Source of the DNA: an uncultured Phocaeicola sp.
GTDB taxonomy: Bacteria > Bacteroidota > Bacteroidia > Bacteroidales > Bacteroidaceae
DNA length: 64,000 bases
NCBI GenBank assembly: GCA_944320855.1
Contig: CALUJF010000013.1
Location: forward strand, 1 to 64,000
Direction of reading: 5' to 3'
Shown here: positions 19,148-28,466 of the stretch, one piece after another
How positions within the stretch are numbered: position 1 is the first letter of the stretch
Layout of the letters: each line of letters starts with the position of its first letter
The notes under the pieces: model-generated
The model's input: the letters and a program-made list of their open reading frames with translations, nothing else
Database searches by the model: none
Told to the model about the DNA's origin: nothing
Made by a program: the position numbers and the translations under genes

Positions 19148-22100
19148 ATGAAGAAAATTTTTCGGATGGTCTCGTCCAGGACTTTTTTTTCAGCATTGAT
19201 TGCTTCGGCATGCTGCAGCGTTTCTGCTGTTCCTGCGATTGCAGAGAATCATGATGCGTATGGCGTAATGCAGTCGGTAGCTGTAAAAGGTACTATCGTG
19301 GATGCCTACGGCATTCCTGTTATCGGTGCAAGTATCCTTGAAAAAGGAACTACTAATGGTGTGATTACTGATATTGACGGTAATTTTACGTTGAATGTTT
19401 CATCGAAAGATGCAGTATTGGTGATTTCTTATATCGGATATAAGACTTTAGAACTGAAAGCATCTGACCCTACTCTTGCAAACATAGTGATGCAGGAGGA
19501 TACTGAGGTACTGGAAGAAGTTGTAGTTGTCGGTTACGGTGCGCAGAAGAAAGAAACACTGACAGGTGCAGTGACTGTGGTAACTGACAAGATGATTCAG
19601 GGCAAAGGCTCGCTTTCATCTCCTCTTCAGGCTATGCAGGGACAGGTGCCTGGTGTGACTATTACACGTAACTCTTCAGCTCCCGGTGATGAAAGCTGGG
19701 GTATGAAACTTCGTGGTGCCGTGTCGGCAAACAGTGCCGATCCGCTTATTGTGATTGACGGTGTGGCATACGAAGGTACAAATGCTTTGAGAAACCTTAA
19801 CCCGTCGGACATACAGTCCATCAACTTCCTGAAGGATGCTTCGGCAGCTATCTATGGTTCGCGTGCTGCGGGTGGTGTTGTGCTCATTACAACAAAACAG
19901 GCCAAGGAAGGTAAGACACGTATCGAATATAACGCATCGTATACAGGCAAGTTCGTGGGACTGCAGCCGGAGCTGATGACAATGAATGAATGGGCGAATG
20001 CGGTACTTCAGACACTTGAGAACGATGGCGATACGAAGAATGAAAACTGGAGAAAATATGCCCAACTTGCTTTGGCAAACGAAGGCAAATATATAGACCT
20101 CGATACTACCCCGAATCCTATAGTGGGAGGATATACTGATGTAATGGATTATGTGTTTATGGATACTGACTGGAATGATATGTTGTTTGGCAACGCGGGC
20201 TCTACACAGCATGACCTGTCATTGTCAGGTGGTACGGAGAAAAACTTGTATCGTTTGTCGTTGGGATACATGTATGACGGCAGTAACCTTAAATGGGGTA
20301 ATAACAATAACCAGCGTTACAATATACGTCTGACCAACAAGATACAGCTTTTCGACTGGTTCAAACTGGAATCTGTGATAGCTTATAACCGTCAGGACCA
20401 GGTGGCTCCTTCAAGACTGAACGAAACTCTTACAGGTTCATATCCTCAGCCGGGACTTCCTGCCACTACCATAGACGGCAAACCTTATTCATGGGGTACA
20501 TGGCTGTCGCCTGTATGGTACGCCGAATTAGGTGGCGACAATCGTCTGAAGGTTTCGGAAGTAAACATAAGCGAGAAATTCACTTTCAATCTTACTAAGG
20601 GACTTGACCTTGTGGCAAATGTGGGCTATAATACCTCAAATGCCAGCCGAGACATAAAGAAGATGGCTATTACATCTTATAACTATGCCGGAACAAAGGT
20701 TAATACATCGCCTACTGTTTCAAAACAGGAAGAATCGTCATACGAAAAGACTTCTTCGCGTCGCGACTTCTATTCCTTCTCGGGATATCTGAATTACGAC
20801 AAGCAGTTCGATGGCGGACATAATACTACTTTCATGGTCGGTACACAATACGAACTGACACAATACGATTATTATGGTATGAAGGTTAAGGATATACAGA
20901 ATTCATTGGAAACCATAAACGGGGCAGGACAGATTTCGCTTACAGATAGTAAAGGAACAAGATGGCATGAAGCTATTCTGTCATACTATTCACGTATCAA
21001 CTATAACTACAATTCAAAATATCTGGCAGAAGTGAACTTCCGTTATGACGGTTCTTCCAAGTTTAAGGAAGGAAGATGGGCACCTTTCTATGGCGTATCT
21101 GCCGGATGGCGTATTTCTGAGGAAAACTTTATGGACGGTGCAGATTGGCTTGATGAATTGAAGCTTCGTCTGTCGTATGGTGTTGTAGGTAACCAGAGTG
21201 GTATCGACCGTTACGAAGGCTCTCAGTACTATAACTTCAAATCGTTGAGCGGTGTTCTTCTCGGTCCAAACAAAGCTACAATTATCGATACTAACGGTAA
21301 GATAGCATCGACTTCACGCCAGTGGGAAAGAATCCACAATTATAACGTCGGTTTGGACTTCAGAATGTTCAACGGACGTTTCTCTGGTACTTTGGAAGGT
21401 TATCTGAAACGCAACAACAATATGCTTATCACTGTTACTTATCCTGGAGTGCTTGGCGATAATGCCGGATATTCCAACTCAGGTAAGTTCGAGGCTAAAG
21501 GTTTCGAAGCCCAGGGTACATGGTCTGACAAAATAGGAGAAGTAAGCTATCATATCGGTGGTACATTCTCATACAATACAAACAAACTTATCGATATAGG
21601 TGGTGTGACTGTTCTTTCAAGCGGTTTCAAAGACAAACAGCAGGGCTATCCTCTGAACAGTGTATTCGGTTTGCGCTACATAGGAAAGATTCAGAACGAA
21701 GAACAGCGTATGAAATACCTCTACCGCTATCTGGCTGGTAATACTATCGGTTTGACTAACGATATCCGTGTGGGTGACAATATGTTTGAAGATGTGAACA
21801 AGGACGGTAAGTTGGACTATAACGATTATGTTTACCTTGGTTCAAACGACCCTAAGATTTCATTCTCTTTCAACGGAGGTATAGAATGGAATAATTTCGA
21901 CCTTTCATGTGTATTCCAGGGTGTGGCTCAGCGTACTATCTTCCGTACAGGCGAGAACAACGGAAACCTTACATGGCGTATTCCTATGCGTGCGCTTTAT
22001 ATGAATACATCAAACGTATCTGTAGGCAACGTATGGAGCCCTGAAACACCAAATGCGCATTATCCTACTTACACTAACAAGGATGTAATAAACGATTATA

Positions 22101-22363
22101 ACTATCAGGCTTCATCATGGGCTGTGGAAGATGGTTCATACATCCGTTTGAAGAGCGTTACGCTTGGTTATAATTTCCCTGAAACTATGCTTGCCAAGAC
22201 CAAGGTTATCAATGCAGCGCGACTGTATGTAACTGGTTCCGACTTGTGGGAATACTCAAAAATCACCGACGGATGGGACCCTGAAGCAAGTATGAATGTA
22301 AGCGGTACAGGACGTTATCCATTCGTTCGTACAGTGACAGTGGGAGTAAACCTTACATTCTAA
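19148..22363 (+). CDS. SusC/RagA-type TonB-dependent outer-membrane transporter (cassette 2)
   Basis: About 1071 residues from ATG 19148 (MKKIFRMVSS); an ATG at 19121 overlapping the sigma gene would only add nine residues before the signal peptide. A signal peptide ending near AIA, a CarboxypepD_reg-like domain, the EEVVVVGYGAQ TonB-box-like segment, a plug and a barrel ending in VGVNLTF are seen. The N-terminal domain is nearly identical in part to the first SusC, but plug and barrel differ greatly, consistent with duplication and a change of ligand. Confidence 0.95.
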   Translation: MKKIFRMVSSRTFFSALIASACCSVSAVPAIAENHDAYGVMQSVAVKGTIVDAYGIPVIGASILEKGTTNGVITDIDGNFTLNVSSKDAVLVISYIGYKTLELKASDPTLANIVMQEDTEVLEEVVVVGYGAQKKETLTGAVTVVTDKMIQGKGSLSSPLQAMQGQVPGVTITRNSSAPGDESWGMKLRGAVSANSADPLIVIDGVAYEGTNALRNLNPSDIQSINFLKDASAAIYGSRAAGGVVLITTKQAKEGKTRIEYNASYTGKFVGLQPELMTMNEWANAVLQTLENDGDTKNENWRKYAQLALANEGKYIDLDTTPNPIVGGYTDVMDYVFMDTDWNDMLFGNAGSTQHDLSLSGGTEKNLYRLSLGYMYDGSNLKWGNNNNQRYNIRLTNKIQLFDWFKLESVIAYNRQDQVAPSRLNETLTGSYPQPGLPATTIDGKPYSWGTWLSPVWYAELGGDNRLKVSEVNISEKFTFNLTKGLDLVANVGYNTSNASRDIKKMAITSYNYAGTKVNTSPTVSKQEESSYEKTSSRRDFYSFSGYLNYDKQFDGGHNTTFMVGTQYELTQYDYYGMKVKDIQNSLETINGAGQISLTDSKGTRWHEAILSYYSRINYNYNSKYLAEVNFRYDGSSKFKEGRWAPFYGVSAGWRISEENFMDGADWLDELKLRLSYGVVGNQSGIDRYEGSQYYNFKSLSGVLLGPNKATIIDTNGKIASTSRQWERIHNYNVGLDFRMFNGRFSGTLEGYLKRNNNMLITVTYPGVLGDNAGYSNSGKFEAKGFEAQGTWSDKIGEVSYHIGGTFSYNTNKLIDIGGVTVLSSGFKDKQQGYPLNSVFGLRYIGKIQNEEQRMKYLYRYLAGNTIGLTNDIRVGDNMFEDVNKDGKLDYNDYVYLGSNDPKISFSFNGGIEWNNFDLSCVFQGVAQRTIFRTGENNGNLTWRIPMRALYMNTSNVSVGNVWSPETPNAHYPTYTNKDVINDYNYQASSWAVEDGSYIRLKSVTLGYNFPETMLAKTKVINAARLYVTGSDLWEYSKITDGWDPEASMNVSGTGRYPFVRTVTVGVNLTF

Positions 22364-22379
22364 TAGTTAACAAGGCTTC

Positions 22380-22494
22380 AGTTACAAGTTGACTAGATAC
22401 TAGGAACCAGATACTAGGAGACCTCGTCAACTTGTCAACTCGTCAACTTGTAACTAAAAAACTCATAAACTTACAAACTCAAAAACTCAAAAAT
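22380..22494. repeat. Intergenic octamer-repeat tract with 14-bp dyad (copy 1)
   Basis: AGTTACAAGTTGAC (22380-22393) pairs exactly with GTCAACTTGTAACT (22442-22455). From 22423 to 22493 the sequence is nine degenerate units of 8 bp (one of 7), beginning CTCGTCAA and CTTGTCAA and ending CTCAAAAA CTCAAAAA, directly before ATG 22495. Related tracts precede the starts at 25884, 34390 and 47169. Confidence 0.8.
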
Positions 22495-24201
22495 ATGAAA
22501 CTATATAAACAACTATTCATATTGGCCGCAGTTGGCATAAGCTTTACTTCTTGTCTTGACCTTGACTCGCAAGATCAGCTTTCGGATGGCAATATGTGGC
22601 AAACGGCAAGCGACTATGAGTATTTTGCCAATAATTTTTATGGATGGACACGCGATTTCACATCATCTGTAAGCGACGGTCCTCATTCAGACTGGCGTTC
22701 AGACCTGATGACATCTTCTTCGTTCAACGACTATAGCCACGGAAATAATGCTGTACCTACATCAGATGGCAACTATACAGGAGCATATGAGCATATACGC
22801 CGTACAAACCTGTTACTGCAAAATGCAGAAACATATACCGGGGCGGAATCTATCAGCAGATATGTAGCAGAAGCGAAATTCTTCCGTGCATATTGCTATT
22901 TCGAACTGCTTCAGCTGTACGGCGACGCTATTATCACAAAGAAACCACTTGACATCGACTCACCTGAAATGAACGCAAAACGTAATGACCGCAGCGAGGT
23001 GGCGGATTTCATTATCCAAGACCTTCAGGAAGCTGCTCCGGATCTGCCGGAAACTGTAAGCACCGAAGAAGATGGTAAACTTACAAAATATGCTGCTTAT
23101 GCATTCCTTTCGAGAGTAGCCCTTTATGAAGGAACATGGCAGAAATCACGCAATAATGAAGAAAGAGGAAAGCAGCTGCTTGGCATCGCTGCAGAAGCTG
23201 CAAAGAAGGTTATCGACAGCAAACGTTACAAGTTATTCAGTTCTCCGGCATTGGGAGAAGACTCTTACAGGTATATGTTCATACTTGAGAATGTACAGTG
23301 CAATCCTGCAGGACTTACAAAAGCTGACAATAAGGAATATATTTTCTATCGCCGTCATGACGAAACTTTGTCGCCTATTGGAACCAATATCACTCACGGA
23401 TGTCTTGCTAACGTACAGTACATTAACCGTAAGTTCGTGAATATGTATCTTTGCAGCGACGGGCTGCCTATAGGAAAGTCAAAATACACTGTCAGCTATA
23501 ATACAACAACTTCTGAGTTCGAGAACCGTGACAACAGAATGAAAAACTGCCTTCTAAAACACGGGGAGAAGTTTTGGGACAATGAAAACAATACCTGCAG
23601 GATTTCATGGACCGATGCAGACCTTACCAGGGCAAGGACATGTAACGCAGCTACCGGCAGCGGCTACCAAAACAGGAAATGGGGAACGGAACGTGGAGTC
23701 AAGGATAATATGGAAGGTTATGACTATCCTATAATCCGTTATGCGGAAGTTCTTCTTAACTATGCCGAGGCCGTATATGAGCGCGATGAGGGTATCAGCA
23801 ATGAAGATTTGGATATCTCGCTAAATCTTGTACGTTTGCGTGTAAATCCTGAGATGCCGAAACTGTCAAACGAGTTTGTTACTGAACACGAACTGAATAT
23901 GCGGGATGAAATCCGCCGCGAACGTACTGTGGAACTCTACAACGAAGGCTTCCGTATAGACGACCTGAAACGCTGGAAAACAGCCGAAACGGAAATGCCT
24001 AAGGATATACTTGGAATTCAGTGGATAGGAGGATTTAGGACAGAATGGGCTGATGCTGAATCTTATCAGAAAGACAAGGATGGATGTCTGATAATTGAAA
24101 CAGGACGTACATGGTCATCAAAGAATTACCTTTATCCATTGCCTTCTGACCAGCTTCAGCTTAACCCAAATTTGGGACAGAATCCGGGATGGGATGAATA
24201 A
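22495..24201 (+). CDS. SusD/RagB-family outer-membrane lipoprotein (cassette 2)
   Basis: About 568 residues from ATG 22495, chosen because it gives a lipoprotein signal (FTSC, Cys20) and because upstream in-frame sequence is the octamer repeat tract. SusD features include YVAEAKFFRAYCYFELLQLYG, RRERTVELYNEGFRIDDLKRW and the PLPSDQLQLNPNLGQNPGW ending. It pairs with the SusC at 19148. It is only distantly similar to the first SusD. Confidence 0.95.
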   Translation: MKLYKQLFILAAVGISFTSCLDLDSQDQLSDGNMWQTASDYEYFANNFYGWTRDFTSSVSDGPHSDWRSDLMTSSSFNDYSHGNNAVPTSDGNYTGAYEHIRRTNLLLQNAETYTGAESISRYVAEAKFFRAYCYFELLQLYGDAIITKKPLDIDSPEMNAKRNDRSEVADFIIQDLQEAAPDLPETVSTEEDGKLTKYAAYAFLSRVALYEGTWQKSRNNEERGKQLLGIAAEAAKKVIDSKRYKLFSSPALGEDSYRYMFILENVQCNPAGLTKADNKEYIFYRRHDETLSPIGTNITHGCLANVQYINRKFVNMYLCSDGLPIGKSKYTVSYNTTTSEFENRDNRMKNCLLKHGEKFWDNENNTCRISWTDADLTRARTCNAATGSGYQNRKWGTERGVKDNMEGYDYPIIRYAEVLLNYAEAVYERDEGISNEDLDISLNLVRLRVNPEMPKLSNEFVTEHELNMRDEIRRERTVELYNEGFRIDDLKRWKTAETEMPKDILGIQWIGGFRTEWADAESYQKDKDGCLIIETGRTWSSKNYLYPLPSDQLQLNPNLGQNPGWDE

Positions 24202-24230
24202 TATATTTTATAACAAAAAACTAATAGGAT

Positions 24231-25817
24231 ATGAATAATAAATATATGAGATTTGCAGGTCTTGTCCTTATTGCCGCATCGCTCGGTTTTGCGTCTTGCG
24301 ATAAGGATAATGATGTTGACGGAACTCTTGAAAAGGTGGATCTTCTTTCTGAGATTACCATCGAAAAGACTATCTATCACACAGGCGATCAGTCTATGTC
24401 TATGCTTCCGGGACAGGAAATACAGATGAACTGCGTAGTAGGCTCGCCTGATGCTCTGAATAAAAACTATGTGTGGACATCGTCTGATGAAACAGTAGCA
24501 TCCATTACTCCTATGGGCTATCTTATAACAAAGAAGGCAGGTGAAACGGTAATCTCCGTTACTCCTGAAATAGGGTTCGGTTCGCAGGGTGCTACACCGG
24601 CAGTCGTGCTTAAGGTGGTTGATAGCTTCATGTATATTGATGAGATAGAAATGGATGAAGATGTAAAGAATTACTTGTATGAAGAAAACAACGAAGGAAG
24701 CGGTATCTGGCAGAACCAGTCATATCAGGTAACAGTTTCAGCTCTGCCTAAGGATGCGACATTCAAGCGTTATAAATGGGAAGTTGTGGGTGGTTCATCT
24801 GATATTGTAACTGTCAATCAGGAAGGTGTTATCACCGGTGTAGGTGCTGGAACAGCTACTATCAAAGTGACAGCTGATGATTTCAGTATCAATCCTGCTA
24901 CATATACATTCCAGGTTAAGGTTAAACCTATTGTAGAGATAAAAAGCTTTGAATTTAATGAAGATGGTGATGATATAAAAGAACTTTCTGCATTAGGATA
25001 TGGTCAGGAAATAGATATGAACACTGCCGATGTAATAAGCTTTAATCCGGGGAATGCAACTCCTTACCTGCTTAAATGGAGCAGCAGCAACAGCAATGTA
25101 GTGTCAATTACAGAAGATGGAAAGCTTAAGGTAAATACTACTACAGGCGGTACTGCAGAACTTACTGCTACTTATAATGGCATTACACGAACTAAGACTG
25201 TTACTGTTGCCGAAGGACGTTTGTGGTATTCATTTGGTAATGGAATAACACCTTGGAGTCTGGAATCTAACGATAAATCGTCTGTTTCCGAATTGAAGGA
25301 TGGAAAAACTACCATAAAAATGGGACAAACAGACAAAGGTAAATGCAGAGGTGACTTGGTATTTGTTCGCAATGGAGTTTCCCAGACAAAGATAACCCCG
25401 TCTGTGTATCAATACTTGGCTGTCAAGATTAATATAAATGCAAATCTTACAGCCGGTTCCAATGCAAACGGCTGTATAAAATTGGAATTATGGAATAATT
25501 CGGATCCAAGGATAATCGGAGACCAGTATCTTGGGAAAGGTGATAAGTTGGATGCAAATAATGCATTCAAGGTTTTGAATAAAGAAAGTTTTCAGGCTGG
25601 AATCAATGTCATATATTATGATTTGCAAGCCAATTATAATAAGACTACTCCAAAAGACTGGAACCAGACATTTACTTTAGACCAGCTCAAGTTTGTCATA
25701 GCAGACTATCCATCTACAGTCGATCAATACGACATCTATTGGGTACGTTCATTCAAAACCCTTGATGAACTTGAAGCTTATGTAGCAAGCGAAAATGCCA
25801 CAGATGAAGCTGAATAA
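24231..25817 (+). CDS. Surface lipoprotein with three BIG2-type Ig-like domains
   Basis: A 528-residue lipoprotein (FASC, Cys24). Three bacterial Ig-like group 2 repeats are visible, for instance YVWTSSDETVASITPMGYL, YKWEVVGGSSDIVTVNQEG and LKWSSSNSNVVSITEDGKL, up to about residue 325. The C-terminal ~190 residues look like a separate beta-sandwich (YLAVKINI ... CIKLELWNNSD), probably carbohydrate-binding. It sits right after SusD in the SusE/F position, so it is the cassette 2 counterpart of the IPT/TIG lipoproteins, but built from a different Ig family. Confidence 0.8.
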   Translation: MNNKYMRFAGLVLIAASLGFASCDKDNDVDGTLEKVDLLSEITIEKTIYHTGDQSMSMLPGQEIQMNCVVGSPDALNKNYVWTSSDETVASITPMGYLITKKAGETVISVTPEIGFGSQGATPAVVLKVVDSFMYIDEIEMDEDVKNYLYEENNEGSGIWQNQSYQVTVSALPKDATFKRYKWEVVGGSSDIVTVNQEGVITGVGAGTATIKVTADDFSINPATYTFQVKVKPIVEIKSFEFNEDGDDIKELSALGYGQEIDMNTADVISFNPGNATPYLLKWSSSNSNVVSITEDGKLKVNTTTGGTAELTATYNGITRTKTVTVAEGRLWYSFGNGITPWSLESNDKSSVSELKDGKTTIKMGQTDKGKCRGDLVFVRNGVSQTKITPSVYQYLAVKININANLTAGSNANGCIKLELWNNSDPRIIGDQYLGKGDKLDANNAFKVLNKESFQAGINVIYYDLQANYNKTTPKDWNQTFTLDQLKFVIADYPSTVDQYDIYWVRSFKTLDELEAYVASENATDEAE

Positions 25818-25836
25818 GTTTATCAAACCATATCAA

Positions 25837-25872
25837 CTTATTAGCTCGTTACCTAACTAATTAACTCAAAAA
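25837..25872. repeat. Octamer-repeat tract (copy 4, short)
   Basis: The units CTTATTAG, CTCGTTAC, CTAA, CTAATTAA and CTCAAAAA precede the lyase start at 25884. This copy lacks the dyad seen in the longer tracts. Confidence 0.5.
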
Positions 25873-25883
25873 AAACATATTAT

Positions 25884-27329
25884 ATGAAACAATTATATAA
25901 CTACATAGGAACAGGGCTTCTTGCCCTATCCTTCTCAAGCTTTATTTCATGCACGGAAATAGAGCATGGAGTAAACGATATTGATTCATGGGAAGAGGTG
26001 AAAGACTATACCGAAAAACTCAATCACCCATGTATGCTCCACACTCAGGCTGATTTCGACTTTGTGAAATCAAAAATAGAAGAAGGAAAAGCTCCTTGGG
26101 CTGACGCATACAAGCATCTTCAGCAGAGCAACTATGCACAAACTTATCAGCTTCAAAGTTCAAAACCTGTTAAGAAGTTGGCACGTCTTGATGCAAATAA
26201 CTGGGGAACGAAAAACGAACGTTGGCAGCAAGCCGGAGTAGCCGATGAATGGTATGAAGGTATTCATAACAACTATACCAACCTTATGAGTGATGCTGCG
26301 GCTGTATATCAGTTAGCCTTGCGCTGGAAACTGAGTGATGACAGACAGTTTGCAGATGCGGCTGTAGGAATATTAAACGGATGGGTCAATACATGCCAAG
26401 GATATTTGGTCAACTCTGCAAATGAACTTCTCGACCCGAACCAGTACCTTATCGCAATGCAGATATATCAGTTGGCAAATGCCGGAGAATTACTTCGTGA
26501 CTATGAAGGGTGGAGTTCTGACGATTTCACAAAGTTTAAAAACTGGATGGTAGATGTGTTCTATTCTACTGCGTCAAACTTCCTGGTATTCCATAACGAT
26601 AATGTTGACTGTCCGCTCCACTACTGGCTAAACTGGGATTTGGCACAGATGACAGCCATCCTTTCCATCGGTATCCTGACCGACGACAGCTTCAAGATAA
26701 ACGAAGCCATACAGTACTTTAAGTTCGGTACAGGAGGTGGAAACATCTACAATGCGGTACCTTTCGTATATGCAGACCCTAACCCGGAAAACCAAGGTGC
26801 TTTGATAGGCCAGTGTATGGAGTCAGGACGTGACCAAGGACATGCCACACTATGCGTAAGCCTTCTCGCAGCCTTCTGCCAGATGGCCAAAAACGTTGGT
26901 GAAGATGTGTTTACTTTCGACAATAACCGTGCATGGGCTATGTGCGAGTATGTGGCTAAATATAATTATGGAACAGTAGAAACAGGTTCAAACAGCAACG
27001 GATGGAATCTTTCATCATTCAAATATGATGTTTCAGACCTTCCATATACCAACTACGAAAACTGTACAGGCAACAGCTGGCCAACTATGTCGTACGAGGA
27101 ACACCAGTCAGGTAATGAGACACGCGGTACAGTGCGTCCTACATGGGAATTAGTTCGCCGTCTGTCTGCCGATTACGGTCTTACAAGCTATTATTCAAAT
27201 ATGTGGGTAGAAACTATGCGTGAGAATACTGCACGTGGCAACAGCGATGGAGGTGCAGGCGACTATGGACCAAACAGTGGCGGTTTTGACCAGCTTGGAT
27301 ACGGAACTTTGATGTTTGCAAAAGATTAA
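25884..27329 (+). CDS. Alginate-lyase-family polysaccharide lyase lipoprotein (paralog 2)
   Basis: A 481-residue lipoprotein (Cys23 in SFISC), paralogous to the protein at 9165. Shared blocks are LHTQADFDFVKSKIEEGKAPW-like N-terminus, YQLANAGELLRDYEGWSSDDF, NWMVDVFY, HYWLNWDLAQMTAILSIGIL and ESGRDQGHATL. It has an insertion around residues 370-410 (WNLSSFKYDVSDLPYTNYEN) absent from paralog 1. It closes cassette 2, followed by a perfect-stem terminator. It likely acts on the same or a related uronate-containing polymer. Confidence 0.75.
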   Translation: MKQLYNYIGTGLLALSFSSFISCTEIEHGVNDIDSWEEVKDYTEKLNHPCMLHTQADFDFVKSKIEEGKAPWADAYKHLQQSNYAQTYQLQSSKPVKKLARLDANNWGTKNERWQQAGVADEWYEGIHNNYTNLMSDAAAVYQLALRWKLSDDRQFADAAVGILNGWVNTCQGYLVNSANELLDPNQYLIAMQIYQLANAGELLRDYEGWSSDDFTKFKNWMVDVFYSTASNFLVFHNDNVDCPLHYWLNWDLAQMTAILSIGILTDDSFKINEAIQYFKFGTGGGNIYNAVPFVYADPNPENQGALIGQCMESGRDQGHATLCVSLLAAFCQMAKNVGEDVFTFDNNRAWAMCEYVAKYNYGTVETGSNSNGWNLSSFKYDVSDLPYTNYENCTGNSWPTMSYEEHQSGNETRGTVRPTWELVRRLSADYGLTSYYSNMWVETMRENTARGNSDGGAGDYGPNSGGFDQLGYGTLMFAKD

Positions 27330-27344
27330 CCTGAAAAAAAATAT

Positions 27345-27371
27345 CGTTCCCGATTGAGTAAATCGGGAACG
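27345..27371. terminator. Hairpin terminator after cassette 2
   Basis: A perfect 11-bp stem, CGTTCCCGATT / AATCGGGAACG, with loop GAGTA begins 16 bp after the lyase stop. The A-run at 27333-27341 would give a U-run on the minus strand; on the plus strand only a weak T-rich tail follows. Confidence 0.65.
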
Positions 27372-27402
27372 TTATCCGAATTATATGATAAACTAACAAA
27401 TT

Positions 27403-28395
27403 ATGTCTATGAAAATTACAAAGTATTTATGTTTGGCTTTCTCCTTTCTGCTCTTTTCGTGCGATAAGGTAGAAACCGGCGGTACAGACAATGTGAATGA
27501 AGATGCGATATCTTTCACAGCTTCTATCACAGCCGTAAACAATGGAGCCACACGCCTGACTACAAACAATTCCTGGGCAGGGCTTACAGACAACAGCATT
27601 GCAGTAAAAATTGGTGATGTAGTGAAGAAGTACACAGTCAGTGCTACTGGCGAGATGACATCCGATGCTCCTTTCTTCTGGAATGAGATTTCAGCACAAG
27701 ACGCTACAGTCAGTGCATGGTATCCTTACAATGAAGGAGTGAAACCGGAAGTAGTAGTCTATGCAGACCAGAGTATTGCCGAAAACTTTCAGAAAAGCGA
27801 TTTCCTGGAATGCGAAACGACAATCAGCAAAGAAAATTCCGTTCTTACTTTCACTCATGCCGGAGCTAAGATTATCTGCAAGGTGGAACTTGATGAAGAA
27901 GTTGATGCTTCACTGAATGCTTCAAAGGTTATGCTGTCCGGCTTTACCGGTATAGCAGATGGAGAAATCATTACCACAAACGGGGCACGCGAAGCCTTGG
28001 TTGCACCTCAGTCGGTTGCTGCTAATCAGGTTAAAGTAATGATAGAATTAAGCGATGGCAGATATACAGAAGGCGATCCTAACCCTGTTGTTCGCGAAGG
28101 AACAATAGAAGACCCTTTCAAGATAGAGAAAGGCTACTATTATACATTTAATGCAACTGTATATGCATCGAAAATGACAGTAGTATGTACAGGTTCTTCA
28201 GCCTGGACAGGCGATTCTTCAGATGTTGATGCTGAAACTCCTGAAGTAGGTCCGGATGCAGAAGGAGACAGTTGGGAACAGAATGGAGAAGATGCTAATG
28301 TGGATGGTGAAACAAGCACTGTTTCTCCGGGCAACGGTAATGGTTCTGCATGGACTGGTAGTACTGATAATGTTGAGGCTGGAACAAGAGAATAA
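27403..28395 (+). CDS. Fimbrillin-family lipoprotein with C-terminal acidic repeats
   Basis: A 330-residue lipoprotein (LFSC at about residue 22; ATG 27409 is an alternative start). The first 250 residues resemble fimbrillin-type (Mfa/FimA-like) N-terminal beta-sandwich domains: ISFTASI..., DAPFFWNEISAQDATVSAWYPYN, LTFTHAGAKIICKVEL. The last 65 residues are Gly/Asp/Glu-rich with two related units (SAWTGDSSDVDAETPE and SAWTGSTDNVEAGTRE). It may be a surface or fimbria-like component encoded inside the PUL region. Its exact role is not known. Confidence 0.7.
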   Translation: MSMKITKYLCLAFSFLLFSCDKVETGGTDNVNEDAISFTASITAVNNGATRLTTNNSWAGLTDNSIAVKIGDVVKKYTVSATGEMTSDAPFFWNEISAQDATVSAWYPYNEGVKPEVVVYADQSIAENFQKSDFLECETTISKENSVLTFTHAGAKIICKVELDEEVDASLNASKVMLSGFTGIADGEIITTNGAREALVAPQSVAANQVKVMIELSDGRYTEGDPNPVVREGTIEDPFKIEKGYYYTFNATVYASKMTVVCTGSSAWTGDSSDVDAETPEVGPDAEGDSWEQNGEDANVDGETSTVSPGNGNGSAWTGSTDNVEAGTRE

Positions 28396-28466
28396 CAATT
28401 TGGCTCAGAATCAATAGAAGAATAAAAAATAAATATGAATAATAACTTAAAAACACAATAATAATT

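Noticed and set aside
19676..20212. Antisense open frame of 178 codons inside the second SusC gene
   Set aside because: Cys/His/Ser-rich translation without family traits; it is a shadow of the SusC reading frame.
22423..22493. Octamer tract considered as a CRISPR array
   Set aside because: Units are 8 bp and contiguous with no spacers, and there are no cas genes in the window.
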